From: Halorubrum salsamenti
GTDB lineage: Archaea > Halobacteriota > Halobacteria > Halobacteriales > Haloferacaceae
DNA length: 64,000 nucleotides
Direction: 5' to 3'
NCBI RefSeq assembly: GCF_007671685.1
Contig: NZ_VCNL01000001.1
Coordinates: forward strand, 434,001-498,000
The notes below the pieces were generated by a model. It was not told the DNA's origin. It ran no database searches and was given only the letters and a program-made list of their open reading frames with translations. Below, one piece after another: positions 36,360-45,688 of the stretch (the first letter of the stretch is position 1; each line of letters starts with the position of its first letter). Position numbers and translations under genes: made by a program.

Positions 36360-37712
36360 CTACTCGTCGAACGGGTTCGTCAGCTCGACCGTCTCCTCGC
36401 GGTCGGGGCCGACGCCGACCGCGTAGATCGGCGTGTCGATCTCGTCGGCGACGAACTCCAGGTACTCGCGGGCCGCCTCGGGGAGCGCGTCGTACCCCTC
36501 CTCGGCGACCGCGGCCGAGTCGAACGGCTCCCACGTGTCGAGGGTCTCATAGACGGGGTCACAGCGTTCCCACCGCTCGGTCGTGGTGGGGACGGTGTCG
36601 AGCTCCTCGCCATCGAGTTCGTACCCCGTACACACTTTCAGCTCGTCGAGACCCGCGAGCACGTCGACGTGGTTGACCGCGACGCCCGTGAAGCCGGAGA
36701 CGCGCGCGGCGTGGCGGAGCATGGGGAGGTCGAGCCAGCCGATTCTGCGGGGGCGCCCGGTGACGGTGCCGAACTCGCCGCCCTTCTCGCGGATGTCGTC
36801 GGCGAGCGACTCCTCCTCGGCGTCGCCGTCGAGTTCCGTCGGAAGCGGCCCCTCGCCGACCCGCGAGAGGTACGCCTTCACGATGCCGACGACCTCGCCG
36901 TCGCCGACCGTGGTGACGCCGAGCCCGGAGCCGACCGACGCGGCGCCGGCGGTCGGGTTCGAGGAGGTGACGAACGGGTAGTTCCCGTGGTCGACGTCGA
37001 TGTGGGTGCCCTGCGCGCCCTCGAAGAGGACCTCGTCGCCCGCCTCGCGGCGGCGGTGGAGGTAGTCGGAGCAGTTGACGGTCATCCCCTCGTCGGCGAG
37101 CCGCTCGCCGATCGCGGCGAACTCCTCGTGGATCGCGTCGACGTCGAACGCCTCGGCGCGGTCGTCACCGCCGAGATCGAGCCCGTACACGTCCTCGACG
37201 AGCGCGCGCTTCTGCGGAACGACGTACTCGAGCTTCTCGCGGAGCACGTCGGAATCCAGCAGGTCAGCGATCCGGATCCCGCGGCGTCCGGCCTTGTCCT
37301 CATAGGTCGGACCGATACCGCGGCCGGTCGTACCGACCTCGTCGCCGGCGTCGTCGTCGGCCTTGACCTCCTCCTCGATCCCGTCGAGCACGCGGTGGTA
37401 CGGGAGGATGACGTGCGCCCGGCGTGCGACCCGCACGTCGGGGTCCAGCCCGCGCTCGCGCAGGTCGTCGATCTCGGTGAACAGCGTCTTCGGGTTGACG
37501 ACGCAGCCGTTGCCGAGGACACCGGTCGTCCCCCGGACCGCGCCGCTCGGCACTAACGACAGCTTGTACTCCGCGCCGCCCTCGACGACGGTGTGGCCGG
37601 CGTTGTCGCCGCCCTGATAACGGACTACGACGTCCGCGTCCCCTCCCCACCGGTCGACGAGCGCACCCTTGCCCTCGTCTCCCAGCTGGGAGCCGACGAT
37701 GGTGAGTGTCAT
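36360..37712 (-). CDS. purA: Adenylosuccinate synthetase
   Basis: Converts IMP and aspartate to adenylosuccinate with GTP, the first step from IMP to AMP. The 450-residue protein has VGSQLGDEGKGALVDRW (GTP loop and catalytic Asp), GGDNAGHTVV (catalytic His), TTGRGIGPTYEDKAGRRGIR (IMP loop), FEGAQGTHIDVDHG and the C-terminal GTP-binding NHVDVL region. The ATG at 37712 fits MTLTIVG; longer in-frame starts are shadow sequence. Confidence 0.97.
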   Translation of the reverse strand: MTLTIVGSQLGDEGKGALVDRWGGDADVVVRYQGGDNAGHTVVEGGAEYKLSLVPSGAVRGTTGVLGNGCVVNPKTLFTEIDDLRERGLDPDVRVARRAHVILPYHRVLDGIEEEVKADDDAGDEVGTTGRGIGPTYEDKAGRRGIRIADLLDSDVLREKLEYVVPQKRALVEDVYGLDLGGDDRAEAFDVDAIHEEFAAIGERLADEGMTVNCSDYLHRRREAGDEVLFEGAQGTHIDVDHGNYPFVTSSNPTAGAASVGSGLGVTTVGDGEVVGIVKAYLSRVGEGPLPTELDGDAEEESLADDIREKGGEFGTVTGRPRRIGWLDLPMLRHAARVSGFTGVAVNHVDVLAGLDELKVCTGYELDGEELDTVPTTTERWERCDPVYETLDTWEPFDSAAVAEEGYDALPEAAREYLEFVADEIDTPIYAVGVGPDREETVELTNPFDE

Positions 37713-37946
37713 ACGACCCGGTGGTTCCGGGCGGGAGGTAAAACCGATTACGGTCCCGAGCCGAGAATACACCACGAATGTGCATTGGTCACTTGACGTG
37801 CGCCCGTAGCTATCCCCGTTCGTGTAGGTACTCCCGCGACAGGGACGGCTCGACGCGATCGATTCGGTGTCGACACGATCGAACGCGTTAACTACTGCCA
37901 CGTCAAAGCGTCGGGTCGAGCGATTTCGGGTCATCTCCGACAGCAA

Positions 37947-37955
37947 CTTTTAAAC
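37947..37955 (+). promoter_or_regulatory. TATA box of the HTH gene
   Basis: CTTTTAAAC is centred 31 bases before ATG 37982. Confidence 0.6.
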
Positions 37956-37981
37956 CGGGGCATGACGAGTTAACATGTGCC

Positions 37982-38287
37982 ATGATAGATCGACTAGAGA
38001 AGGAGGTAGACATGCTGGAACGTCACCTCCAGGTCCTGCGGATGGTCATCGAGAACGAGCCGATCGGCATCGTGAAGATGTCGAACGAGACGGGGTACCC
38101 CCATCACAAGGTCCGCTACTCGCTGCGCGTACTCGAAGAGGAGAACCTCATCGAGCCGTCCAGCCAGGGGGCGATCACGACGGAGCGCACCCACGAGTTC
38201 GTCGACGAACTCGACGAGAAGCTCGACGAGACGGTCGATAAGCTCGGCTCCATGCGGATCGACGACGCCGCAGAACTCGAGAGCTGA
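37982..38287 (+). CDS. Small winged-helix transcriptional regulator
   Basis: A 101-residue protein. An N-terminal helix (IDRLEKEVDMLERHLQVL) precedes a winged helix-turn-helix (about 20-70: NEPIGIVKMSNETGYPHHKV, RYSLRVLEEENLIEPSSQGAI), followed by a helical dimerisation tail (EFVDELDEKLDETVDKLGSM). It resembles a conserved archaeal predicted regulator family. Target genes are unknown. An 11-base phased repeat lies just downstream. Confidence 0.88.
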   Translation: MIDRLEKEVDMLERHLQVLRMVIENEPIGIVKMSNETGYPHHKVRYSLRVLEEENLIEPSSQGAITTERTHEFVDELDEKLDETVDKLGSMRIDDAAELES

Positions 38288-38319
38288 ACCGATTCGACTT
38301 CGCGCGAGGCGACGTACGG

Positions 38320-38393
38320 ATCGCGTTTGGACCGCGTTTAGGTTTCGTTTAATCGCGCTTGAATCGCATTTAAATTGCGTTCGGATCGGGCTT
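38320..38393 (+). repeat. Helically phased 11-base repeat, seven units
   Basis: Degenerate copies of ATCGCGTTT begin at 38320, 38331, 38342, 38352, 38363, 38374 and 38385, i.e. every 10-11 bases, so the T-runs fall on one face of the helix. The array lies in the 219-base gap between two convergent genes. The rest of that gap shows nothing recognisable. Confidence 0.75.
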
Positions 38394-38506
38394 TGCAGTT
38401 CGGTCCCGTACTGCTACGTCCTACCGTCTCGATCGTTCTTGACCCACTCCGATCTCGGTTCGGGGTCCGCCGATCGGCTCGGCGACAACAGGTTCGGAAC
38501 CGCCGG

Positions 38507-40810
38507 CTACAGGTCGGGGACCGTCATGTGGAAGCCGCCGTCGCGGGCCTCGACCAAACAGAGGTGATACCCCTGCTTGCGCGAGAGCTTCACGAAGCTC
38601 GCGCGCTTCGACCGGCTGAACAGCCCGCCACCGACCGCGTCGCTCGCGGTCTCTAACGCCCCCGGCTCGAAGAAGCTCTCCGTCACCGCGAACGCCGCCG
38701 CGAAGGGCTCGTTCGACCCGGCGATGTCGCGGCCGTTCTCGACGAGCGACTCCAAGGTCCCCTCGGCAGTCGGGTCGCGGCTGTCGTTGAGGTCGGCGAC
38801 GAACAGCGGGTTCCCCATCCGGTCGCGCAACACCAGATCGAACGAGCGCTGCTCGCGCGTCTCCTCGCCGTTTTCGCGGATCGCGATCGACACGGAGCCG
38901 CCGATCTCCGCGCGGTCGATCTCCGGGATGGCGTCGTACAGATCGCGGAGCACGCCCTGGTTGCCGGTGCCGCTCACCTCGAAGGGGAGGTCCTCGACGA
39001 TCCATCGGGTGAAGCCGTACTCGATCGTGTCCTCCAAGAACTCCTCGTACGGGCGGCCGTCGACGACGAGTCCCTCCGTCTCGAAGCTCGTGTGGTGCTC
39101 GATCCGGAGGTTCTCGCGGAGCGCGTCGCGGTCGACCGCCCCCTCGTGGGCGTCTTCGAGCGTCGCGCCGCCCTTGGACTCGTACCTGACGAAGAGGTTC
39201 GTCCCGCTGCGCGCCTCCGTCGGCGATATGGTCCGATCGCTCTCGGGAAGTCGATCGCGGAGCGTCGACAGCTCCGACTCCAGCCGGTCGCGCTCCTCGC
39301 GGAGCGTCGACAGCTCCGACTCCAGCCGGTCGACCTCGGCCGCCAGCTCGTCCCGCTCCCCGGCGATCTCGTCGCGGTCGGCCGCCAGCTCGTCGCGTTC
39401 CGCCGCCAGCGACGCCCGCTTCTCCTCGGCGGCTTCGAGTTCGGCTCGGAGCTGTTCGAGCCGCTCGTCGGGCGACTCGCGCGTTCCGGCGCCCGAACCC
39501 GCACGCTGCGAGACGGCCGAGCGGTTCGATCGGTTCGCCCGGTCTCGATCGTCGGTAGAGCGCGGCTCGGGAGACCGGTCGTCGCCGTTCGCGGCGGCGG
39601 AGCCCGCGTTCCCGCGTCGGCCGGCGTTCCCGGAGCGCTGACGGTCGGTCGCCTCGCGGGAGGACCGTCCGCCTCCGTTCGCATCGGCTGCCTTGCGCCT
39701 CCGACCGCCCGGCGAATCGCTCGCTTCGGACGGGTCGAGCGCGGGGATCGACTTCTGTTCGCGCCACTGCTCTTCCTCGGAGAACACGTCGTCGTCCGGT
39801 CGGTCGCCCTCGGACTCGGGGGCGTCGGCCGGATCGGGCGCGTCAGACGGTGCGTCTCCGGTCGAGGGGTCCGTTTCCGCGCTCTCGGCGACCGCTCCCT
39901 CGGTCGTCTCCGTCGGTCGGGTCTCGGTGGCTCCGTCCGCCCGCTCTCGCGACGAGGGCGTCGGATCGTCGGACAGCGTCGAGTCACGGGGCGTCGGCTC
40001 CGCGACGCTCCGGCCGGTGCGTCGCTCGTCACCGTTGCCGTCGCCGCCGTCACCGTCGTCCCGGGCGCCGGACCTCGGCTTCGCGTCTCCGTCCGTCGGC
40101 TCCGCCTCGGGGGCCGCGTCGCGAACGGGCTCTTCCTCGACGGTCTCGTCGGCGTCCCCCTCTCCTTCGCTCCCGCTTTCGGCGGCCTCGTCTTCGGCGG
40201 CCTCGTCGGCGGTCGGTTCGGTTTCGGAGACGGCTCCGGCCTCCGCGGCGGTCGCGCCGCCGGCCCAGTCGGGGTCGGGGATCTCCCGCACGTCCAGGTC
40301 GACCTCGTAGACGGTGTAGATCCCGACCTCGTCGTCGGCCAGTTCGAAGGCGTCCTCGCCGGTTTCGAGCCGGCGCGAGTTCCCGACGTACGCCGCGGCC
40401 ATCGACTCGCCCGCGGTGTACGTGACGTAGTAGTCGCCGGAGAGCACGTTCTCCGACAGCTCGACGTAGCCGGTGAACCCGCCCTGCGAGAGCTTTCGGT
40501 CGGCCTCCGAGAGCGGCGTGTCGTTCGTGTAGTACTGCGCCCGCGGCTCCCCGGCCTGTTCCTGCATAGCGAATAAGACCGGGAGGACCCCGTCGGGTGC
40601 TTTGTAAACCGTCCCAGAGGCGTCCGCGAACGCGTCGAGGTCGGCGTCGGCGGTACCGACGACGCGGCCCTCGAACACGAACAGCCACCCCGTGCCGTTC
40701 GTCACCGCGCCGGAGAACCCCCGGTCGACGAGACGCCCGAGCCCCTCGAAGCCGCCCGAGAACTCCCGGGCGTCCCACCCGGTTATCTCCGCTCTTCGCT
40801 CTGCGTCCAT
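38507..40810 (-). CDS. Large acidic coiled-coil protein (DUF7527-like) with conserved end domains
   Basis: A 767-residue protein restricted to haloarchaea as far as I can tell. The N-terminal domain (1-190) is globular and starts MDAERRAEITGWDAREFSGG with GLGRLVDRGFSGAVT, YKAPDGVLPVLFAMQ and YVTYTAGESMAAAYVGNS. Residues about 195-440 are disordered and Asp/Glu/Thr/Ser-rich. A coiled coil (about 440-530) contains a 14-residue duplication. The C-terminal domain (530-767) has FVRYESKGGATLEDAHEG, FDLVLRDRMGNPLFVADLND and KQGYHLCLVEARDGGFHM. No catalytic motif is recognised; the C-terminal Asp-x(n)-Asp/Asn strand pattern is vaguely nuclease-like, which I do not claim. Architecture suggests a cytoskeletal or scaffold role (inference). 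Confidence 0.8.
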   Translation of the reverse strand: MDAERRAEITGWDAREFSGGFEGLGRLVDRGFSGAVTNGTGWLFVFEGRVVGTADADLDAFADASGTVYKAPDGVLPVLFAMQEQAGEPRAQYYTNDTPLSEADRKLSQGGFTGYVELSENVLSGDYYVTYTAGESMAAAYVGNSRRLETGEDAFELADDEVGIYTVYEVDLDVREIPDPDWAGGATAAEAGAVSETEPTADEAAEDEAAESGSEGEGDADETVEEEPVRDAAPEAEPTDGDAKPRSGARDDGDGGDGNGDERRTGRSVAEPTPRDSTLSDDPTPSSRERADGATETRPTETTEGAVAESAETDPSTGDAPSDAPDPADAPESEGDRPDDDVFSEEEQWREQKSIPALDPSEASDSPGGRRRKAADANGGGRSSREATDRQRSGNAGRRGNAGSAAANGDDRSPEPRSTDDRDRANRSNRSAVSQRAGSGAGTRESPDERLEQLRAELEAAEEKRASLAAERDELAADRDEIAGERDELAAEVDRLESELSTLREERDRLESELSTLRDRLPESDRTISPTEARSGTNLFVRYESKGGATLEDAHEGAVDRDALRENLRIEHHTSFETEGLVVDGRPYEEFLEDTIEYGFTRWIVEDLPFEVSGTGNQGVLRDLYDAIPEIDRAEIGGSVSIAIRENGEETREQRSFDLVLRDRMGNPLFVADLNDSRDPTAEGTLESLVENGRDIAGSNEPFAAAFAVTESFFEPGALETASDAVGGGLFSRSKRASFVKLSRKQGYHLCLVEARDGGFHMTVPDL
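39256..39333 (-). repeat. 42-base duplication in the coiled-coil coding region
   Basis: An identical 36-base sequence occurs at 39256-39291 and 39298-39333. The 42-base period encodes 14 residues (core RLESELSTLR), exactly two heptads, so the duplication lengthens the coiled coil in register. Confidence 0.9.
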
Positions 40811-40923
40811 TTGCGTTTACGTCGCCTTCAACGACCCAAATACCTTCCGGAGCGTGAGACGGTCGTCTGACGCCTGCCGTCGGTCGATCCGCCCTCGATA
40901 TCGATGTTACCCCTCGCTCCCGG

Positions 40924-41397
40924 CTACGCCCCGTCGACGGCGGCGATCGCCTCGCGCCCGAGTTCGATCACGTCGCGCTGGAGGTCGCTCTCGGCCAGCT
41001 CCGCCGGCGTGTACCAGCGCCAGCCGTCCGAGTCGACCTCGTCCGCGCCGTTCGGCGCGATCTCGCGGGAGCCGACTCGGGCGTAGTAGAGGTGATCGAC
41101 GTGCTGGTGGCCCACCGACCCGTCCTCGTGGACGTTGATGTCGTGGAGCATGAGGTGGGCCGGCTCCGGGAGCCCGCGCGTGTTCGGCCCCTCGATCGAC
41201 GACTCGGTCGCGACGAGCTCCGCCTCCAGCCCCGTCTCCTCGCGGACCTCCCGGAGCGCGGCCTCGTGGGGAAGCTCGTCGCGGTCGACGTGCCCGCCCG
41301 GCGGGAGCCGGATCCCCAGGCGCTCGTGCGCGTGGAGCGCGGTCGCGCCGTCGTTGACGACGTACGTCGTCGCCGTGAAGTGGCGAGTGGTCTCCAT
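40924..41397 (-). CDS. Nudix hydrolase
   Basis: A 157-residue protein hydrolysing a nucleoside diphosphate linked to another moiety. The Nudix box is complete (G35-x5-E41-x7-R49-E-V-x-E53-E54-x-G56-L57). The N-terminal ATTYVVNDGATALHAHERLG and C-terminal WRWYTPAELAESDLQ are typical of MutT-like members. Substrate unknown. Confidence 0.95.
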   Translation of the reverse strand: METTRHFTATTYVVNDGATALHAHERLGIRLPPGGHVDRDELPHEAALREVREETGLEAELVATESSIEGPNTRGLPEPAHLMLHDINVHEDGSVGHQHVDHLYYARVGSREIAPNGADEVDSDGWRWYTPAELAESDLQRDVIELGREAIAAVDGA

Positions 41398-41513
41398 ACG
41401 CGTGGCTCGGCCCGCTGCGGCTTGGGCGTTCGGAAAAACGGCGGAGGTCGACGGCGTCCGTTCAATCGGGCCGTCTCGGGCCGTCTCGCCCCGTCTCGGT
41501 CAGGGCGGCGGCG

Positions 41514-42494
41514 TCAGTTCAGCGCGACGCCGTCTTCGGCTTCGAGCAGCTCGTGGTACCGGTTCCGGATGGTGACTTCGCTGATGTTCGCGACGTCGCT
41601 GACCTCGCTCTGGGTGACCTTCTCGTTGACGAGGAGCGAGGCGGCGTAGACCGCGGCGGCGGCGAGCCCCACGGGCGACTTCCCCGAGTGGATCCCCTGC
41701 GACTTCGCGGTGTCGAGCAGCGAGCGCGCCCGGCGCTCCGCCTCGTCGGAGAGGCCCAGGTCGGAAGCGAACCGGGGGACGTAGCTCTCGGGGTCGGCGG
41801 GCTGGATCTCCAGCTTGAGCTCGCGGACGACGTAGCGGTACGTCCGGGCGATCTCGTCCTTCTCGACGCGGGAGACCGCCGAAATCTCGTCGAGGCTCCG
41901 CGGGGTCCCGGCCTGTCGCGCGGCGGCGTACAGCGACGATGTCGACACGCCCTCGATGGAGCGGCCGGGCAGGAGGTCCTCGTCGAGCGCGCGGCGGTAG
42001 ATGACCGAGGCGGTCTCGCGGACGTTGTCCGGGAGGCCGAGCGCGCTGGCCATGCGGTCGATCTCGCCGAGCGCCTGTTTCAGGTTCCGCTCTTTGGAGT
42101 CGCGGGTGCGGAAGCGCTCGTTCCAGGTGCGGAGGCGCTGCATCTTCTCGCGCTGGCGGCTGGACAGCGACTTGCCGTAGGCGTCTTTGTCCTGCCAGCC
42201 GATGTTCGTCGAGAGCCCCTTGTCGTGCATCATGTTCGTCGTCGGGGCGCCCACGCGCGACTTGCTGTCCTTCTCCTTGGAGTCGAACGCGCGCCACTCC
42301 GGCCCGCGGTCGATCTCGTCTTCCTCGACGACGAGCCCGCAGTCGACGCAGACGGTTTCGCCGTGTTCCGTGTCGGTCGCGAGCTGGCCGCCGCACTCCG
42401 GGCAGCGCAGCTCCTCGTCGGCCGACTCGGTCTCGGCTTCGGACTCGGTCTCGTCGGTGTGCTCCGCCGTGTACGTTCGAACGTTTTCGCTCAT
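41514..42494 (-). CDS. tfb: Transcription initiation factor IIB (TFB)
   Basis: TFB recruits RNA polymerase to TBP-bound promoters. The 326-residue protein has an acidic N-terminal extension (1-29), the zinc ribbon C31-x2-C34...C49-x2-C52, the B-finger region (GPEWRAFDSKEKDSKSRVGA) and two cyclin repeats (about 130-215 and 225-315) with the HTH near the end (TQSEVSDVANISEVTIRNRY). Haloarchaea carry several TFB paralogues; which one this is cannot be told here. Confidence 0.96.
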   Translation of the reverse strand: MSENVRTYTAEHTDETESEAETESADEELRCPECGGQLATDTEHGETVCVDCGLVVEEDEIDRGPEWRAFDSKEKDSKSRVGAPTTNMMHDKGLSTNIGWQDKDAYGKSLSSRQREKMQRLRTWNERFRTRDSKERNLKQALGEIDRMASALGLPDNVRETASVIYRRALDEDLLPGRSIEGVSTSSLYAAARQAGTPRSLDEISAVSRVEKDEIARTYRYVVRELKLEIQPADPESYVPRFASDLGLSDEAERRARSLLDTAKSQGIHSGKSPVGLAAAAVYAASLLVNEKVTQSEVSDVANISEVTIRNRYHELLEAEDGVALN

Positions 42495-42807
42495 TGGTTA
42501 GTTCAAGTGGAGGGAACGAGGGGACCGAGAGACGCGTCTCGGTTGGCTTTCCTCACCGTTATGTAATCGCCGAAGATATTTAAATGTTCGGGTGAATTTC
42601 GATTTGGAAAACATCAGAGAGAGCGGTTCACAAGCCTCTATTCGACGATTATTGCCGGTTTTTCGGTCAGCCTTAACGACGGGCGGATACGATCGGCGAT
42701 CGGCGACCCCCACCTATATATCTATTTCGCGCGGCGAGCGACGTCTCGAACGCCGGGGAGAGTGCCGCGAGGACAACGGATTTGGGGGTCGCCCGAGCAG
42801 GTGTCGT
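42495..42807. promoter_or_regulatory. Divergent promoter region between tfb and the M24 peptidase gene
   Basis: GATATTTAAATG (42575-42586) is a probable TATA box for tfb, giving a leader of about 60 bases. CCTATATATCTATTT (42713-42727) is a probable TATA region for the peptidase gene. The stretch between them (42590-42700) is unusually AT-rich for this chromosome and may hold regulator sites. No coding frame is convincing. Confidence 0.55.
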
Positions 42808-43989
42808 ATGAACCGCGCGCGACTCGACGACCGGCTCGCCGACCTCGAGACCGACGGCTACCTGATCGACGCCTCGCAGGACGACGCCAACCAGCTGTAC
42901 CTCTCCGGGTTCACCGGTCCCGACCCGTTCCTCACGCTGTACGCCGACGGCGAGATCCACCTCCTCGTCGGCGGACTGGAGTACGGTCGCGCCCGCAAGG
43001 AGGCGACCGCCGACACGGTCGAGCGCCACGCCGACTACGACTACGAGTACGGCGACCGCGAGGCCCGCAACGACATGTACGCCCGGTTCGTTCGCGACAA
43101 GGGCGTCGACTCCGTCTCGATGCCGCCGCGCGGGCCGGTCGGCACCGCGGACGCGCTCCGCGAGCGCGGGATCGAGGTCGCGGTCGACACCGACGACCGG
43201 ATCCGCGAGGTCCGGGCGGTGAAGACCGACGAGGAGGTCGACGCGATCCGCGAGGCCCAGCGCGCCAACGAGGCGGCGATGCGGGCCGCCGAGGAGCTGA
43301 TCGCCGGCGCCGACGTGGCCGGCGAGGACGCCGCCGACGGCGTTATCGAACCCGGCACCCTCCTCCACGAGGGCGAGCCGCTCACCAGCGAACGGGTGAC
43401 CCAGGAGATCGAGGTGACGCTGCTGCGGCACGGCTGCGCGCTCGACCAGACGATCGTCGCCGGCGGCGCGCAGGCCGCGGACCCTCACGACCGCGGGTCG
43501 GGGCCGCTCCGGGCGAACGAGGCGATCATCGTCGACATCTTCCCGCGGTCGAAGGCGACGAAGTACAACGCCGACATGACCCGGACGTTCTGCGTCGGCG
43601 AGCCGAGCGAGACGCTCCGCGAGTGGTACGACCTCACCGAGCGCGCGCTCGACGCCGCGCTCGACGCGGTCGAGCCGGGCGCGACCGGCGAGGACGTCCA
43701 CGCGGCGGCCTGCGAGGTGTACGAGGACGCGGGCGAGCCGACGTTCCGAACCGACCCCGAGACGGAGACGGGGTTCATCCACTCCACCGGCCACGGCGTC
43801 GGCCTCGACGTCCACGAGTCCCCCCGGCTCGCGAGCGGCGGGGGCGAGTTGGAGCCCGGCCACGTGATCACCGTCGAGCCCGGGCTCTACGACCCCGACG
43901 TGGGCGGCGTCCGGATCGAGGACATCGCCGTCGTCACCGAGGACGGCTACGAGAACCTCACCGAGTACCCGATCGAGTTCGTGGTCTGA
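42808..43989 (+). CDS. M24 family metallopeptidase (Xaa-Pro dipeptidase-like)
   Basis: A 393-residue cytosolic peptidase of the pita-bread fold with a creatinase-like N-terminal domain (1-150). The five metal ligands are recognisable in IIVDIFPRS, YNADMTRTFCV, HSTGHGVGLDVHES, VITVEPGLYD and GVRIEDIAVV. Likely cleaves dipeptides with C-terminal proline (family inference). The start follows a GGTGTCGT without Shine-Dalgarno. Confidence 0.95.
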   Translation: MNRARLDDRLADLETDGYLIDASQDDANQLYLSGFTGPDPFLTLYADGEIHLLVGGLEYGRARKEATADTVERHADYDYEYGDREARNDMYARFVRDKGVDSVSMPPRGPVGTADALRERGIEVAVDTDDRIREVRAVKTDEEVDAIREAQRANEAAMRAAEELIAGADVAGEDAADGVIEPGTLLHEGEPLTSERVTQEIEVTLLRHGCALDQTIVAGGAQAADPHDRGSGPLRANEAIIVDIFPRSKATKYNADMTRTFCVGEPSETLREWYDLTERALDAALDAVEPGATGEDVHAAACEVYEDAGEPTFRTDPETETGFIHSTGHGVGLDVHESPRLASGGGELEPGHVITVEPGLYDPDVGGVRIEDIAVVTEDGYENLTEYPIEFVV

Positions 43990-44058
43990 CCGCACACCAC
44001 ACCCGGTCCGGCTGGCCGCGATCGGAACCCGCTTTGACCCGGGTCGAGAACGGCGACC

Positions 44059-45243
44059 GTGAACTGGCGGTACAAACACACCGCGCTCGCGCTCTGTACG
44101 CTCGCGTTCACCGCGACGATGGTCGCGCGCTTGGTGATCAGCCCGCTGATCCCCCAGATCCGCGTCGAGTTCGGCGTCACGAACGCGACCGTCGGCCTGG
44201 GGCTGTCGGGAATGTGGCTGGCGTACGCGCTCGCGCAGTTCCCCTCCGGCGTGCTCGGCGACCGGTACGGCGAGCGAACCGTCATCCTGACCGCCGTCGG
44301 CGCCACCGCGGTCGCCTCCCTGCTCATCGCCGTCTCCCCGTCGATCGTCGCGTTCATCGTCTTCGCCGTCGTCCTCGGCGCCGGTGCGGGGCTCCACTAC
44401 TCGGTGGCGACCACCTTCCTCACCCGGCAGTTCGACGACATCGGCCGCGCCATCGGGGTCCACGTCGCCGGGGGGCCGGTCGCGGGACTCGCCGCTCCGC
44501 CGCTGGCCGCGCTCGTCGGGTCGCGGTACGGCTGGCGCGCCGGCATCGCCCTCGGCGTCGCCGTCGCAGTCCCCGTGTTCGCCCTGTTCGCGTGGCGGGT
44601 GCGACCCACCGAGCCGCTCCGCCCCGATCAGGCGATACGCGAGCGGTTCGCGCTCGGACCGCTCGTCGAGCTGCTCTCCCGGCCTCGGATCCTCTACACG
44701 ACCGCGCTGGCGACGATGGGGGCGTTCACGTGGCAGGCCACCGCCTCCTTCCTCCCGAGCTTCCTGGAGTTCGGAACGGGGCTGTCTACCGGGGTGTCGG
44801 CGCTTCTGTTCTCGCTGTACTTTCTCGTCCACGGCGCGACGCAGCCGGTGACGGGGTCGGTCTCCGACCGGGTCGGCCGCGACGCGACCGTGATGGCGAC
44901 GATGGCCGCCGGGATCGTCGGCTACGGGCTGCTCGTCGCGGCGGCTGAGTTCGGGTTCGGGCTCTCCGCCACCGTCGTCGGCGTCGGGTTCGTCGGCCTC
45001 GCGATGTCGTGGGGCGCGCCGCTGCAGTCGCGGTTCATGGACCTCCTCTCAGACGCCGAGCGCGGCGCGGGATTCGGGCTCGTCCGGACCGCCTACATGG
45101 TCGTCGGCGCGTCGGGGAGCGTCGTCGTCGGCGCGGTCTCCGACGCCGCCGGCTGGACGGCCGCGTTCGGACTGCTCGCCGGGGTGATGGGGATCGCGCT
45201 GGCTGCGCTGCTCGCGAACCGGGTGCTACGGCTCGGGTATTAG
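44059..45243 (+). CDS. Major facilitator superfamily transporter
   Basis: A 394-residue permease with 12 predicted membrane helices. The MFS loop 2-3 signature appears as GVLGDRYGERTVI and again in the second half as GSVSDRVGRDATVM. GTG 44059 is the start because the first helix (HTALALCTLAFTATMVARLV) follows at once and no ATG is available upstream. It lies 69 bases after the peptidase gene on the same strand; peptide or amino acid movement is possible but unproven. Confidence 0.93.
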   Translation: MNWRYKHTALALCTLAFTATMVARLVISPLIPQIRVEFGVTNATVGLGLSGMWLAYALAQFPSGVLGDRYGERTVILTAVGATAVASLLIAVSPSIVAFIVFAVVLGAGAGLHYSVATTFLTRQFDDIGRAIGVHVAGGPVAGLAAPPLAALVGSRYGWRAGIALGVAVAVPVFALFAWRVRPTEPLRPDQAIRERFALGPLVELLSRPRILYTTALATMGAFTWQATASFLPSFLEFGTGLSTGVSALLFSLYFLVHGATQPVTGSVSDRVGRDATVMATMAAGIVGYGLLVAAAEFGFGLSATVVGVGFVGLAMSWGAPLQSRFMDLLSDAERGAGFGLVRTAYMVVGASGSVVVGAVSDAAGWTAAFGLLAGVMGIALAALLANRVLRLGY

Positions 45244-45291
45244 CGGATTGTCGTCCGTTTAAAAGGCGTCGTCGTTCGAAGGGGAATCCGA

Positions 45292-45528
45292 CTACAGCCG
45301 GTCGTCTTCGAGGCTTCCCGGGTCCTCCGCCGTGTCGAACATGTTGTTCTCGGCGCCGTCGAGCATCTCGTCGCGGGGGTCGTCGTCGACGACGCTCACG
45401 TTGTACGCCTCGATTCCGGACGCGATCAGGTCCTCGGCGGCCTGCTCCTCGGAGACGAACTCCTGTTCGGCAAGCTGCTGGAACTCCGCGTACACGTCGT
45501 CTGACAGGTTCAGCTCGAAGGTCGGCAT
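45292..45528 (-). CDS. Small ribbon-helix-helix-like protein (DUF7120-type)
   Basis: A 78-residue protein. MPTFELNLSDDVYAEFQQLAEQEFVSEEQAAEDLI looks like a ribbon-helix-helix DNA-binding fold (strand, two helices), followed by an acidic tail (DDDPRDEMLDGAENN). ATG 45528 is preferred over an in-frame GTG six bases upstream. A possible regulator, but it has no basic strand residues, so DNA binding is uncertain. It lies between the MFS gene and glpC. Confidence 0.78.
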   Translation of the reverse strand: MPTFELNLSDDVYAEFQQLAEQEFVSEEQAAEDLIASGIEAYNVSVVDDDPRDEMLDGAENNMFDTAEDPGSLEDDRL

Positions 45529-45688
45529 ACCCACCCGTTCCGGCCGGACGCTTTTAAGCGTTCCCTCGCCGGCGACAGCGCGGCGCGTCGCCGCCGCGGC
45601 CCCGTTGCTTCGGGGTCGTTCGCTCGCGGCTGTCCGGTTTAAAAAAACGGGGGCGATCTGGGGAGATCGTCGGCCCGCAGTCGAGCGC

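Noticed and set aside
37713-37981. Possible tRNA or structured RNA in the purA-HTH gap
   Set aside because: No cloverleaf or T-loop GTTCRANNC with matching arms was found. The region reads as a promoter.
44059-45243. MFS gene as part of the glycerol locus
   Set aside because: It is separated from glpC by another gene, lies on the opposite strand, and has no feature pointing to glycerol.
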